Source: Burkholderiales bacterium (GTDB taxonomy: Bacteria > Pseudomonadota > Gammaproteobacteria > Burkholderiales > Burkholderiaceae_C). Taken from it: a DNA stretch of 64,000 nucleotides. Numbering within the stretch: position 1 is the first letter of the stretch; each line of letters starts with the position of its first letter. The stretch is from positions 124,001 through 188,000 of the forward strand of contig JAFKGE010000016.1 of assembly GCA_017307865.1 (NCBI GenBank). The letters run 5' to 3'. Shown one piece after another: positions 1-10,354 of the stretch. The position numbers and the translations under genes are program-made. Under the pieces are notes generated by a model. The model made no database searches. It was given only the letters and a program-made list of their open reading frames with translations, and was not told the DNA's origin.

Positions 1-2
1 CA

Positions 3-860
3 TCAATCGCCTCCGAACACCGGCTTTTGGCGCGCGGCAAAAGCCTCGTAGGCGCGGCGGAAGTCGTGCGTCTGCATGCAGATGGCCTGCGCCTGAGCCT
101 CGGCCTCGATGGCCTGCTCGATGGTCATGGCCCATTCCTGCTGCAGCATGGTCTTGGTCATGGCGTGGCCGAAGGTGGGACCGGCGGCCAGTTCGGCGGC
201 GATCGACTGCGCCACGACCAGCAGTTCGCTGCCGTCGTGCAGGGCGTTGAAAAAGCCCCAGGCCAGGCCTTCTTGCGCGGTCATGGCGCGGCCGGTGAAC
301 AGCAGCTCGCTGGCGCGGCCCTGGCCGATCACGCGCGGCAGCAGCGCGCAGGCGCCCATGTCGGCGCCCGCGAGGCCCACGCGGGTGAACAGGAAGGCGG
401 TGCGCGTCGTCTCGCTGCCATAGCGCAGGTCGCAGGCCAGGGCCATCATGGCGCCGGCACCGGCGCACGTGCCGTCGATGGCGCCGATGACCGGCTGCGG
501 GCAGTTGCGCATGGCCTTCACCAGGTCGCCCGTCATGCGCGTGAACTCCAGCAGCTCGGGCATGCTCATCTTGGTCAGCGGGCCGATGATGTCGTGCACG
601 TCGCCGCCGGAGCTGAAGTTGCCGCCCTCACCCGTCAGCACCACGGCCTTCACGTCGGTGGCGTAGCGCAGGCCGTTGAAGAGGTCGCGCAGCTCGGCGT
701 AGCTGTCGAAGGTGAGCGGGTTCTTGCGCTCGGGGCGGTTCAGCGTGACGGTGGCCACGCCGGTCGTGTCGTAGTCCCACTTGAAGTGCCGGGCCTGGTA
801 GGAGGCGCGGGCGTCGAACTGCGCGTGCATGGGATTGGTGGCGCCAATGTAGTGTTTCAT
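3..860 (-). CDS. Enoyl-CoA hydratase/isomerase family protein
   Basis: A 285-residue crotonase-fold protein that probably hydrates or isomerises an acyl-CoA intermediate in the cytoplasm. Visible family signatures are [10 protein letters not shown] (41-50), the oxyanion-hole segment NFSSGGD (81-87) and GTCAGAGA (130-137). Where classical hydratases have a catalytic Glu, the segment reads GLAGADMG (162-169), so an Asp may do the job and the exact reaction is open. The ATG overlaps the MarR gene stop by four bases (ATGA), which implies translational coupling. It is the last gene of this operon inside the window. Its place beside the flavin monooxygenase fusion suggests a role in beta-oxidation-like processing of the dearomatised CoA ester. 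Family confident, substrate inferred. Confidence 0.88.
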   Translation of the reverse strand: MKHYIGATNPMHAQFDARASYQARHFKWDYDTTGVATVTLNRPERKNPLTFDSYAELRDLFNGLRYATDVKAVVLTGEGGNFSSGGDVHDIIGPLTKMSMPELLEFTRMTGDLVKAMRNCPQPVIGAIDGTCAGAGAMMALACDLRYGSETTRTAFLFTRVGLAGADMGACALLPRVIGQGRASELLFTGRAMTAQEGLAWGFFNALHDGSELLVVAQSIAAELAAGPTFGHAMTKTMLQQEWAMTIEQAIEAEAQAQAICMQTHDFRRAYEAFAARQKPVFGGD

Positions 861-1321
861 ACGGTCTCCTGGAAAGATGCCTTGACCTTGCCCAGCAGCT
901 CGTGCAGGGCGCGAATGTCTTCAGCGCTCAGGGCGCCGAAGGCGTCCACGACCCAGCTCTCGTGCGCCTGGGCCATGCTGTTGAACAGACGCCGGCCGCG
1001 CGGCGTCAGGCGCACGCGGTAGGCACGGCGGTCGCCCGCAACCTCGACGCGCTCGACCAGGCCTTCGGCCGCCAGCTGGTCGGTGATGCCGGTGACGTTG
1101 CCGCCGGTCACCATCATGCGGCGCGACAGCTCGTTCATGCGCAGGCCGTCGGGCGCGCGCTCCAGCTGGGCCATCAGGTCGAAGCGCGGCAGCGTGGTCT
1201 CGAAGCGCGTGCGCAACTCGGTGCGCAGCTGCTTTTCGATCAGTTGCGCGCAGGTGAGCAGGCGCAGCCACAGGCGCAGCTCGTCGGGGTGTTCGGCATG
1301 GGCGCGGGCTTCGAGATCCAT
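857..1321 (-). CDS. MarR family transcriptional regulator
   Basis: A 154-residue winged-helix regulator. The recognition region is about residues 62-90 and the wing carries the typical basic stretch [13 protein letters not shown] (97-109). MarR proteins bind palindromic operators as dimers and often release DNA on binding an aromatic acid or its CoA thioester. This gene lies inside the operon it probably controls, between the SDR and the hydratase. The only clear AT-rich palindrome nearby is in the promoter of the operon's first gene (4529-4557), so that is the likely operator. Ligand unknown; an aryl-CoA would fit the neighbours. Confidence 0.9.
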   Translation of the reverse strand: MDLEARAHAEHPDELRLWLRLLTCAQLIEKQLRTELRTRFETTLPRFDLMAQLERAPDGLRMNELSRRMMVTGGNVTGITDQLAAEGLVERVEVAGDRRAYRVRLTPRGRRLFNSMAQAHESWVVDAFGALSAEDIRALHELLGKVKASFQETV

Positions 1322-1337
1322 CGCATCGATCCTTGGG

Positions 1338-2132
1338 TTACATCACTTCGCCGCCGCTGACCGAAAGCGCCTGGCCGGTGACGGCGCCGCTGCCCGCCTG
1401 GCACAGCCACAGCACGGCCGCCGCCACCTCGGCGGGCTGCACCAGCCGCTTTTGCGGGTTGCCGGCGGCCAGCTCGGCACGCGCCTGGGCCTCGCTGCGG
1501 CCGGTCTTGGCGACGATGTTGGCGATGCTGTCCTTGAGCAAATCGGTTTCGGTGAAGCCGGGACACACGGCGTTGACGGTGACGCCCTTGGTCGCGCATT
1601 CGAGCGCCAGCGCGCGCGTGAGGCCCAGCACGCCGTGCTTGGCCGCGCAATAGGCGCTGACGTAGGCATAGCCGCGCTGCGCCGCCGTGCTGGCGACGTT
1701 GACCACGCGACCCCAGCCGGCCGCCAGCATGCCCGGCAGCGCGGCCTGGGTGCAGACCATGGTGCCCGTCAGGTTGACCGCCAGCATCTGCTGCCACAGG
1801 GCCAAATCCATCTTCATGAACGGCGCGCTGTGCGCCTGGCCGGCGTTGTTGACGAGGGTGTCGATGGCGCCGAAGCCGGTGCCGGCCTCGGCGAACGCCC
1901 GCGCCACCGCCGGCGCATCGGCCACGTCGGCGGCCACGGCCTGCAGGCGGGTGGCGGCCTCGGCGTTGCCGGCCAGCGCCGCCAGGCGCTCGGCGGCCAC
2001 CGGGCCGCGCCCCAGCACCGTGACGCGCGCGCCCTGCGCCAGCAGCGCCTGCGTGACGGCCAGGCCGATGCCACGCGCGCCGCCCGTCACCAGGCAGTGG
2101 CGTTCGTTCCAGGTCGGGGCGCTGGTGGACAT
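1338..2132 (-). CDS. SDR family oxidoreductase
   Basis: A 264-residue classical short-chain dehydrogenase/reductase. It has the NAD(P)-binding TGGARGIG motif (16-23), the structural NNAG (95-98) and a catalytic triad of Ser148, Tyr161 and Lys165 (YCAAK). The fold and length fit a beta-hydroxyacyl-CoA or hydroxy-acid dehydrogenase. It starts five bases after the monooxygenase fusion stop and precedes the MarR gene, so it belongs to the same transcript. A plausible job is oxidising the hydroxyacyl-CoA made by the downstream hydratase. The substrate is inferred from context only. Confidence 0.88.
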   Translation of the reverse strand: MSTSAPTWNERHCLVTGGARGIGLAVTQALLAQGARVTVLGRGPVAAERLAALAGNAEAATRLQAVAADVADAPAVARAFAEAGTGFGAIDTLVNNAGQAHSAPFMKMDLALWQQMLAVNLTGTMVCTQAALPGMLAAGWGRVVNVASTAAQRGYAYVSAYCAAKHGVLGLTRALALECATKGVTVNAVCPGFTETDLLKDSIANIVAKTGRSEAQARAELAAGNPQKRLVQPAEVAAAVLWLCQAGSGAVTGQALSVSGGEVM

Positions 2133-2137
2133 GGTGC

Positions 2138-4501
<2,364 letters not shown>

Positions 4502-4528
4502 GCGTGTCTCCTGAATTTTTGGCCTACG

Positions 4529-4557
4529 ATTTAGACATAGATAATTTACATCTAAAT
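4529..4557. promoter_or_regulatory. Candidate MarR operator palindrome
   Basis: ATTTAGA (4529-4535) and TCTAAAT (4551-4557) form a perfect 7-bp inverted repeat. A second dyad, TAGAT/ATCTA (4538-4542 and 4550-4554), is nested inside it. The element is AT-rich in a GC-rich background and lies 28-56 bases upstream of the monooxygenase ATG, inside its likely promoter, in the intergenic region shared with the divergent DUF1840 gene. Size and symmetry suit a MarR dimer, and the operon encodes one. Assignment is inference. Confidence 0.6.
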
Positions 4558-4669
4558 TAAATGCTGTCAAGAGATCCGGCGCGCCGGCCGGACTAGGGAA
4601 TTACCCGAACAAGACCGCTTTCAGAATGTGCATACTGGATACCCTTGCACCATTCACAGTCGCTTGACC

Positions 4670-5002
4670 ATGCTGTACAAATTCAAATCCAAGGCCACGG
4701 CCGACCTCGTCATGTTGCAACCCAATGCCGAGGAACTGCTCAAGATCATCGGCAAGGCTGCCGGGCCGACCGGCATCATCACGGTGGCGCAGGCCAATGC
4801 CGCCATTGCGGCCATCCAGGCCGAAATCCAGCGCCGCGAGACACTGCACGAAGCGCCGCCGCCGGTTGCCGCCGACGCCGACGCCGACGCCAACGACGCG
4901 GCCAAGGAAGAAGCCGTCTCGCTGCGCCACCGCGCCGCGCCCTTCCTCGACATGCTCAGGCAGAGCAGTGCCGAGGGCAAGGACATCGTCTGGGGTGTTT
5001 AG
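4670..5002 (+). CDS. DUF1840 domain-containing protein
   Basis: A 110-residue small soluble protein with no signal peptide or membrane segment. It begins MLYKFKSKATADLVML and carries an Ala/Asp-rich low-complexity stretch around residues 63-75 before a conserved-looking C-terminus (RHRAAPFLDML). I recognise the pattern as DUF1840, a betaproteobacterial family of unknown function. It is transcribed away from the monooxygenase operon and shares its promoter region, but nothing ties it to the catabolic genes. The start is the ATG before LYKF; an earlier ATG at 4628 would add 14 residues unlike the family. Confidence 0.78.
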   Translation: MLYKFKSKATADLVMLQPNAEELLKIIGKAAGPTGIITVAQANAAIAAIQAEIQRRETLHEAPPPVAADADADANDAAKEEAVSLRHRAAPFLDMLRQSSAEGKDIVWGV

Positions 5003-5030
5003 TGCAGCGCCATGGGGCCGCATCGTCAAC

Positions 5031-5095
5031 TATCGAATTGATAGTTGCTTGCGCAAGGCCGATGCGGGCCATGGCCTGATTTGACTTGAAAACTC
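5031..5095. repeat. Dispersed intergenic repeat, family A, degenerate copy
   Basis: AATTGATAGTTGCTTGCGCAAGG and the following GGCCTGATTTGACTTGAAAA resemble the family A core (AGCTATCAA...GCGCTTG...GGCC) in degraded form. It fills most of the gap between the DUF1840 gene and the convergent gene at 5104. Confidence 0.45.
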
Positions 5096-5103
5096 GGCGT
5101 GGG

Positions 5104-5481
5104 TCAGCCGGCCCCGCCCAGCAGCCGCTCGATCAAGGCCGCGCAAGCCTGTCCCGGCGCCGCGCCCAGCGCGAGCGCCCGTTCGTTGCAGTGGCTGATG
5201 ACGCCCTCGTCCAGCGTGCTGCGCGCCTCGCCGATGCGCGCGCTGTGGTGACCGACGGTGCAGGCCGCGAGGCCATGGCCCTGCAAAAAGGGCAAGGCGG
5301 CCAGCCCGGCCCGATCCTTGCCCACCCCGGCATCATTGAACACCGCCAGCAGCGGGCGGGCGGCCCAGGCGTATTGCGCCGAGCTGATGCCGCCGTGCGA
5401 GCCGCTGACCGCCAGGCAGCCCGCATCGAGGCCGGGCCTGAGTTCGGTGATCGAGTCGACGACGCGCAGCCGGGGCGTCAA
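5104..5481 (-). CDS. Conserved hypothetical protein coupled to TTT receptor (VSGSHGG motif)
   Basis: A 125-residue protein with no signal peptide. Recognisable features are VSGSHGG (25-31), a segment FNDAGVGKDRAG near residue 50, and HHSARIGEARSTL followed by GVISHCNE. Similar small proteins beside solute receptors are familiar to me, but I know no assigned function. The likely start is TTG at 5481, which overlaps the TGA of the receptor gene (TTGA), giving tight coupling. No ATG or GTG gives a plausible alternative at this point. The Gly/His/Ser motifs suggest a ligand-binding or hydrolase-like pocket, but this is speculative. Reading frame well supported; start moderately so. Confidence 0.6.
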   Translation of the reverse strand: MTPRLRVVDSITELRPGLDAGCLAVSGSHGGISSAQYAWAARPLLAVFNDAGVGKDRAGLAALPFLQGHGLAACTVGHHSARIGEARSTLDEGVISHCNERALALGAAPGQACAALIERLLGGAG

Positions 5482-6467
5482 TCGGCGTACTGGCCGGCGG
5501 CCTTGATGACCGGGCCCCACTTGGCGACCTCGGCGGCAACGAACTTCTTGTGGCCCTCGGACGTGACACGATCGTCGTGCGCCACGATGGCGCCCAGGCT
5601 TTCTTCCTTCTTGATGAAGTCCGGGTCCTTCAGCGCGGTCTGCAGCGCCGTGTTGATGGCCTTGACCACCTCCGCCGGCGTGCCCTTGGGGGCGTACAGG
5701 CCGTGCCAGATGGACACGTCGAAATTCTTGAAACCCACCTCCTGCAGCGTCGGCAGGTCCTTGTAGACGGCGGGAATCATCAGCCGCTTGGCGGTGGTGA
5801 CGGCGTAGGCCTTGATCTTCTTGCCCTCGATCTGGGGCGTGGTGTTGGTGGTCTGGTCGCACATGATGTCGACCTGCCCGCCCATCAGGTCGGCCATGGC
5901 CGGCGCGGTGCCCTTGTAGGGCACGGTGGTCATCTCGGTCTGCAGCGCCTGCTGCAGCATCAGGCCGCACAGGTGCGAGGCGGCGCCCAGGCCGGCGTTG
6001 GCCAGGTTGACCTTGGTCTTGTTCTCCTGGATCCAGCTCTTGAGCTCGGGCCAGGTGTTGGCCGCCAGGGCGGGCTTGCCGACCACCACCATGGGCACCT
6101 CGTTGACCAGGCCCAGGTATTCGAACTCGCTGTACTTGTAGGGCAGCTTGCGATAGAGCGAGGCCGTGGTGGCCATGCCGATGTGGGTCAGCAGCAGCGT
6201 GTAGCCGTCGGGGGCGGCGCGCGCCACCTTGGCCGAGCCGATGGTGCTGCCGGCGCCGGCGGCGTTGTCGATCACGATGGTGGCGCCATTCAGCGGCTTG
6301 CGCAGCGCCTCGCCCAGGTCGCGCGCCACCTTGTCGGTGGGGCCGCCGGCGGCAAAGGGCACGACGATGGTGATGGTGCGGCCGGCGGCCGGAAAGTCGG
6401 CGGCCTGGGCGCCGACGGCCAGCATGGCGGCGCCGACGGCCAAGCTCAGGGTTTTCAAACGGATCAT
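5478..6467 (-). CDS. Tripartite tricarboxylate transporter (Bug family) substrate-binding protein
   Basis: A 329-residue periplasmic receptor. Residues 1-22 form a Sec signal peptide ending AQA. The mature start has the Bug-family pattern RTITIVVPFAAGGPTDKVAR, followed by VIDNAAGAGSTIG and the ligand-loop region AGLGAASHL. Bug proteins bind carboxylates such as aromatic acids or dicarboxylates and usually work with TctAB membrane partners, none of which are nearby, as is common in this family of bacteria. The gene lies 121 bases below the PaaK-like ligase. Ligand unknown; an aromatic acid fits the neighbourhood. Confidence 0.9.
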   Translation of the reverse strand: MIRLKTLSLAVGAAMLAVGAQAADFPAAGRTITIVVPFAAGGPTDKVARDLGEALRKPLNGATIVIDNAAGAGSTIGSAKVARAAPDGYTLLLTHIGMATTASLYRKLPYKYSEFEYLGLVNEVPMVVVGKPALAANTWPELKSWIQENKTKVNLANAGLGAASHLCGLMLQQALQTEMTTVPYKGTAPAMADLMGGQVDIMCDQTTNTTPQIEGKKIKAYAVTTAKRLMIPAVYKDLPTLQEVGFKNFDVSIWHGLYAPKGTPAEVVKAINTALQTALKDPDFIKKEESLGAIVAHDDRVTSEGHKKFVAAEVAKWGPVIKAAGQYAD

Positions 6468-6588
6468 GGGAGTCTCCCTGGTGAGTGGATGAAGAGGAAT
6501 TTGAATTTAACCGTGAAACCGCGCGAAATCGTCGTGATCCCGTTCAGGGATTTCCCCTGAAACGCGGACTGCGGTTGAGGCGGGTCAA

Positions 6589-7839
6589 CTACCGATAACT
6601 GCGCGCGTCCTCGATCACCTTGCCGTCATTGGGCAGGCTGCCGGGCGCCACCAGCTCGACCTCGCCGCGCAGCTTGGTGACCTCGCGCACGGCCTCGGCA
6701 AAGCGCTCGGCCAGGCCGGGCGCGGGCGCGGCCTCGACGCGCCAGGTCATCTGGTCGTTGGCCATGGCGCCGCTGACCACCAGGCGCGCGCGCGCCACCT
6801 CGGGAAAGCGCTTGAGCACCTCGGCCACCTGGCCCGGATGCACGAACATGCCGCGCACCTTGGCGGTCTGGTCGGCGCGCCCGAGCCATCCTTTGATGCG
6901 GGTGTTGCTGCGCCCGGTGGGACAGGCGCCGGGCAACACCGCCGACAGATCGCCCGTGCCGAAGCGCACCAGCGGGTAGTCGGGGTTGAGCACGGTGACC
7001 ACCACCTCGCCCACCTCGCCGTCGGCGACCGGATCGCCGGTGCCGGGCCGCACGATCTCGACGATCACGCCCTCGTCCAGCACCAGGCCTTCGCGCGCCT
7101 CGGTCTCGTAGGCGATGAGGCCGCAGTCGGCCGTGGCGTAGGTCTGGTAGGCCGCGATGCCGCGCTCGGCGAACCAGTCGCGCAGCGAGGGCGGGCAGGC
7201 CTCGCCGCTGACCAGCGCCTTGCGCAGGCTGCGCAGGTCGGCGCCGGCCTCCTGCGCCTTCTCGACCAGGATGCGCAGGAAGCTGGGCGTGCCCAGATAG
7301 CCGTCGGGCCGCAGCTCGGCGATGGCCTGCAGCTGCTGCTCGGTCTGGCCGGTGCCGGCCGGAAACACGGTGCAGCCCAGTGCCAGCGCGCCGGCCTCGA
7401 CGATGAAGGCGCCCGGCGTCATGTGGTAGCTGAAGGCGTTGTGCACCAGGTCGCCCGCGCGAAAGCCGGCCGCATACAGCGCGCGCGCGGTGCGCCAGTA
7501 GTCCGCCGCCGCGCCCTCGGGCTCGTAGATCGGCCCCGGGCTGGCGTACACCCGCCGCATGGCCCGGCCGCGCCCGATGGCCGCAAAGCCGCCGAACGCG
7601 TCACCCCCCGCCGCACGCGCGGCCTGCTGGCGTGCCAGCAGCTCGCTCTTGCGCGTGACGGGCAGGCGCGCCAGTGCGGCGCGTGACATCACCGCGGCGG
7701 CATCCACGCCGGCCAGGATGTCGGCCATGGCGGCGCTGTGGCCCTGCGCATGCGCCACGTGGCGGGCCAGCGCGGCCATCTGGGCGGCCTCGCGCTCGGC
7801 GGGGGCGCGTGTTTCCAGGGCGTCGAAAAATTCACTCAT
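6589..7839 (-). CDS. PaaK-like phenylacetate-CoA ligase family protein
   Basis: A 416-residue adenylate-forming enzyme resembling phenylacetate-CoA ligase. It should activate a carboxylate to its CoA thioester using ATP. Visible motifs are YATADCG (234-240, adenine/acid pocket), RFGTGDLS (292-299) and GRADQTAKVRG (320-330), with a candidate catalytic Lys in NDGKVIEDAR near the C-terminus. The usual phosphate-binding SSGTTGxPK loop is not present; YASPGP (98-103) occupies the equivalent place. This may be a subfamily trait or may mean altered chemistry. It is placed after the two ABC-transporter modules. Substrate not determinable. Confidence 0.82.
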   Translation of the reverse strand: MSEFFDALETRAPAEREAAQMAALARHVAHAQGHSAAMADILAGVDAAAVMSRAALARLPVTRKSELLARQQAARAAGGDAFGGFAAIGRGRAMRRVYASPGPIYEPEGAAADYWRTARALYAAGFRAGDLVHNAFSYHMTPGAFIVEAGALALGCTVFPAGTGQTEQQLQAIAELRPDGYLGTPSFLRILVEKAQEAGADLRSLRKALVSGEACPPSLRDWFAERGIAAYQTYATADCGLIAYETEAREGLVLDEGVIVEIVRPGTGDPVADGEVGEVVVTVLNPDYPLVRFGTGDLSAVLPGACPTGRSNTRIKGWLGRADQTAKVRGMFVHPGQVAEVLKRFPEVARARLVVSGAMANDQMTWRVEAAPAPGLAERFAEAVREVTKLRGEVELVAPGSLPNDGKVIEDARSYR

Positions 7840-7867
7840 GGCATCGTCCTTGGCTGGCGATTACTCT

Positions 7868-7932
7868 CAATTCAATAGCTGTCAGCGCTTTCTACGCCTG
7901 CGCCATTGACCGATTCGCTTCAAATATTGGCC
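7868..7932. repeat. Dispersed intergenic repeat, family A
   Basis: TTCAATAGCTGTCAGCGCTTT followed by a spacer and GCTTCAAATATTGGCC. The arms AGCTGTCAGCGC and the AT-rich ends match other family A copies. It lies in the 247-base gap between livF and the PaaK-like ligase. Confidence 0.6.
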
Positions 7933-7965
7933 TGCTCGATCATGCGCTGCCGGCCCTCACCCCTG

Positions 7966-7986
7966 CCCTCTCCCGGAGGGAGAGGG
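7966..7986. repeat. Purine/pyrimidine hairpin repeat (CCCTCTCCC/GGGAGAGGG)
   Basis: A perfect 9-bp inverted repeat with a GGA loop, flanked by further GGGAGA units. It resembles REP-like hairpins common in Burkholderiales. No T-tract follows on either strand, so it is not a standard intrinsic terminator, although it could stabilise or attenuate the transcript between livF and the ligase. Confidence 0.6.
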
Positions 7987-8030
7987 AGAGGGAGAAGAAC
8001 GGTTGGCGCGCGACACACAGCAAAGAATCC

Positions 8031-8086
8031 ATTTTTGGCTGTTCCTTTTGCGTCCTCTGCGTTCGGTATTCGGCTGTTCGGCTGTT
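8031..8086. repeat. Dispersed repeat, family B (GCGTCCTCTGCGTTCGG core)
   Basis: Contains TTTTGGCTGTT, then GCGTCCTCTGCGTTCGG, then CGGCTGTT units. The same ordered blocks recur at 38192-38256, so this is a dispersed element. It ends at the stop codon of the livF paralogue. Confidence 0.65.
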
Positions 8087-8899
8087 TCAAGCCAGCCAAC
8101 GCTTGCGCCGCTTGTAGCTCTTGACGTCGCGAAAGCTCTTGCGCTCGGTGCCGCCCACGCCCAGGTAAAACTCCTTGACGTCTTCGTTGCTGGCCAGATC
8201 GGACGCCTTGCCGTCCATCACCACGCGGCCGCTTTCCATGATGTAGCCGTAGTCGGCGAACTTCAGCGCCATGTTGGTGTTCTGCTCGGCCACGAGGAAG
8301 GTGACGCCCTCCTTGCCGTTCAGATCGCGCGCGATGTGGAACACCTCTTCCACCAGCTGCGGCGCCAGGCCCATCGAGGGTTCGTCCAGCAGCACCAGCC
8401 TGGGGTTGGTCATGAGCACGCGACCGATGGCGCACATCTGCTGCTCGCCGCCCGAGGTGTAGGCCGCCTGGCTCTTGCGCCGTTCCTTCAGGCGCGGGAA
8501 GTAGCTGTAGACCTTTTCCAGGTTGGCCGCGATCTCGGCGCGGTCGCTGCGCGTGTAGGCGCCGGTCAGCAGGTTTTCCTCGATCGTGAGATGGGCGAAG
8601 CAGTGGCGCCCCTCCATCACCTGCACCACGCCGCGCCTGACCAGCTCGGACGGCGTGAGGTTCTCGATGCGCGCGCCCTGGTACTCGATGCTGCCCTTGG
8701 TGACCTCGCCGCGCTCGCCGCGCAGCAGGTTGGAGATGGCGCGCAAGGTGGTGGTCTTGCCCGCGCCGTTGCCGCCCAGGATGGCGACGATGCCGCCCTG
8801 GGGCACGGTGAGCGAGACGCCCTTGAGCACCAGGATCACGTGGTGGTAGATGACCTCGATGCCGTTGACGTCGAGCAGCGGCGGGGCGGGTTCGGGCAT
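8087..8899 (-). CDS. ABC transporter ATP-binding protein, LivF type (module B)
   Basis: A 270-residue cytoplasmic ATPase of a branched-chain amino-acid-type importer. It shows Walker A GGNGAGKTT, the signature SGGEQQM and Walker B LVLLDEPSMGLAP. It is longer than an ordinary LivF (about 235 residues) because of a C-terminal extension that ends in a basic tail, YKRRKRWLA. The paralogue at 15256 has almost the same tail. It follows its receptor gene by 68 bases and is the last transporter gene of module B. Within Comamonadaceae such transporters often carry aromatic or other carboxylates rather than amino acids; the linked ligase supports this. Confidence 0.92.
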   Translation of the reverse strand: MPEPAPPLLDVNGIEVIYHHVILVLKGVSLTVPQGGIVAILGGNGAGKTTTLRAISNLLRGERGEVTKGSIEYQGARIENLTPSELVRRGVVQVMEGRHCFAHLTIEENLLTGAYTRSDRAEIAANLEKVYSYFPRLKERRKSQAAYTSGGEQQMCAIGRVLMTNPRLVLLDEPSMGLAPQLVEEVFHIARDLNGKEGVTFLVAEQNTNMALKFADYGYIMESGRVVMDGKASDLASNEDVKEFYLGVGGTERKSFRDVKSYKRRKRWLA

Positions 8900-8967
8900 G
8901 GTGCGCGTCTTTCGCGGTGGCACGGCGGCGCGCCCGCGGCACGCTGGCCGCGGGCGGGCGCTGCCGC

Positions 8968-10302
8968 TTACTGGCAGGTGCGGGGCGTGATCTTGTGCTC
9001 GGCCGCGTACTTGGCCGAGGACTCGTTGTCCACGCCGTCGACGATGCCGCGATCGGCCTCGATCCAGTCGCTGGAGATCTTCCACTCCTTGCCGTCCCAG
9101 GTGGAGATGCGCGCCTTGTACGAACCCATGTGGTCGGCGCAGCTGGTCTTGATCGGCAGCAGGATGCCGTTGAAGCCCAGCTCGTCGATGCGCGCCTGGG
9201 TGATGTCCAGGTTCTCCAGCGCCCAGCGCATTTCCTCGCCCGTGATGCGCTGGCCCTTCTTGTTGAAGTGTTCCTGCGCGGTGCGGATGCCCTCGGTGGA
9301 GAACAGCGCCGCCAGCAGCCCGCGGATGTAGAGCACGTCGCCCACCTCGCTCTTGTTGCTGGCCGTGCCCTGACCCTTGGCGTAGAGCTCGGAGAGGATG
9401 TCCTTGACCACCTTGGCGTCGCGGTTGGCGGTGCTTTGCAGCACCACCGCGTTGTAGCCCTTGGCGCCGTCGGCCACGTCCTTGACGTCGGTCTCGGCGC
9501 CGGCCCACCACGAGCCGTACATGCGGTCGCGCGCGAAGCCCACGCCCTGCGCCTCTTTCAGCGCGGTGGGCGTCATCACGCCGTAGCCGCGCAGGATGAT
9601 GTAGTCGGGCTTGTCGCGGCGCACCTGCAGCCAGGTGGCCTTCTGCTCCAGGCCGGGCGGCGTCACGGGCAGCTCGATCAGCGAGAAGCCGTGCTTTTGC
9701 GCGCGCAGCTTGATCAGCGGAATCGTCTCCTTGCCGTAGGGGCTGTCGTGGTAGACGAGGGCGATCTTCTTGCCCTTGAGCTTGTCCATGCCGCCCTCGC
9801 GCTTGCCGATGGCCTGCAGGATCACGTCGTCGCCCACCTCGTAGTTGCCGCCCACCGGGAAGACCCAGTTGAACACCTTGCCGTTGGCCGAGTCGCCGCG
9901 CCCGTAGCCCAGGATGAGCAGCGGAATCTTGTCGGTGTCGGCCTTCTCGGTGATGGCGAAGGTGGCGCCCGTGGACCAAGGCTGGAACACCACCGCGCCG
10001 CCGTTCTTGGTCTTCATGCGCTCGTAGCACTCCACGGTGCGCGCGGTGTCGTAGCCGGTCTCGCACTCCTCGTAGTCGAGCTTGACGCCGTTGATGCCGC
10101 CGCGCGCGTTCACCAGCTTGTAGTAGTCGTCCAGGCCGTTGGCCGCCGGCGTGCCGCTCGGTCCGTAGGGCCCCGTGCGATAGGTCACCAGGGGCATGTA
10201 CTGCGACACGCCCTGCGCCAGCACCGGCGCGCCGGTGAGCGCGATGCCCGCCGCCGCGAGCAGCGTGGCCGCCAGCTTGGTCAGATGCCTCGAATGTTGC
10301 AT
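8968..10302 (-). CDS. ABC transporter substrate-binding protein, LivK type (module B)
   Basis: A 444-residue periplasmic receptor with a Sec signal peptide (residues 1-29, ending VLAQG). The type I periplasmic-binding fold is indicated by GPYGPSGTPAANGLDDYYKLVNA near the N-terminus and by the central KKIALVYHDSPYGKE segment. The chosen ATG has a strong AAAGGAGA ribosome site; upstream extension is not supported. It pairs with the permeases at 10355 and 11496 and the ATPases at 8087 and 12438. The ligand is unknown. Two Cys in the EECETGYDTARTVECYE region may form a disulfide. Confidence 0.9.
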   Translation of the reverse strand: MQHSRHLTKLAATLLAAAGIALTGAPVLAQGVSQYMPLVTYRTGPYGPSGTPAANGLDDYYKLVNARGGINGVKLDYEECETGYDTARTVECYERMKTKNGGAVVFQPWSTGATFAITEKADTDKIPLLILGYGRGDSANGKVFNWVFPVGGNYEVGDDVILQAIGKREGGMDKLKGKKIALVYHDSPYGKETIPLIKLRAQKHGFSLIELPVTPPGLEQKATWLQVRRDKPDYIILRGYGVMTPTALKEAQGVGFARDRMYGSWWAGAETDVKDVADGAKGYNAVVLQSTANRDAKVVKDILSELYAKGQGTASNKSEVGDVLYIRGLLAALFSTEGIRTAQEHFNKKGQRITGEEMRWALENLDITQARIDELGFNGILLPIKTSCADHMGSYKARISTWDGKEWKISSDWIEADRGIVDGVDNESSAKYAAEHKITPRTCQ

Positions 10303-10354
10303 GTCAGTCTCCTTTGGAATCGACGAGGGTGAAGAAAAAGGCCGATGATGGGCG

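Noticed and set aside
8087-10066. A 659-residue frame joining the livF gene to upstream sequence
   Set aside because: The upstream part is an out-of-frame reading of the receptor gene; the ATG at 8899 gives a normal LivF start.
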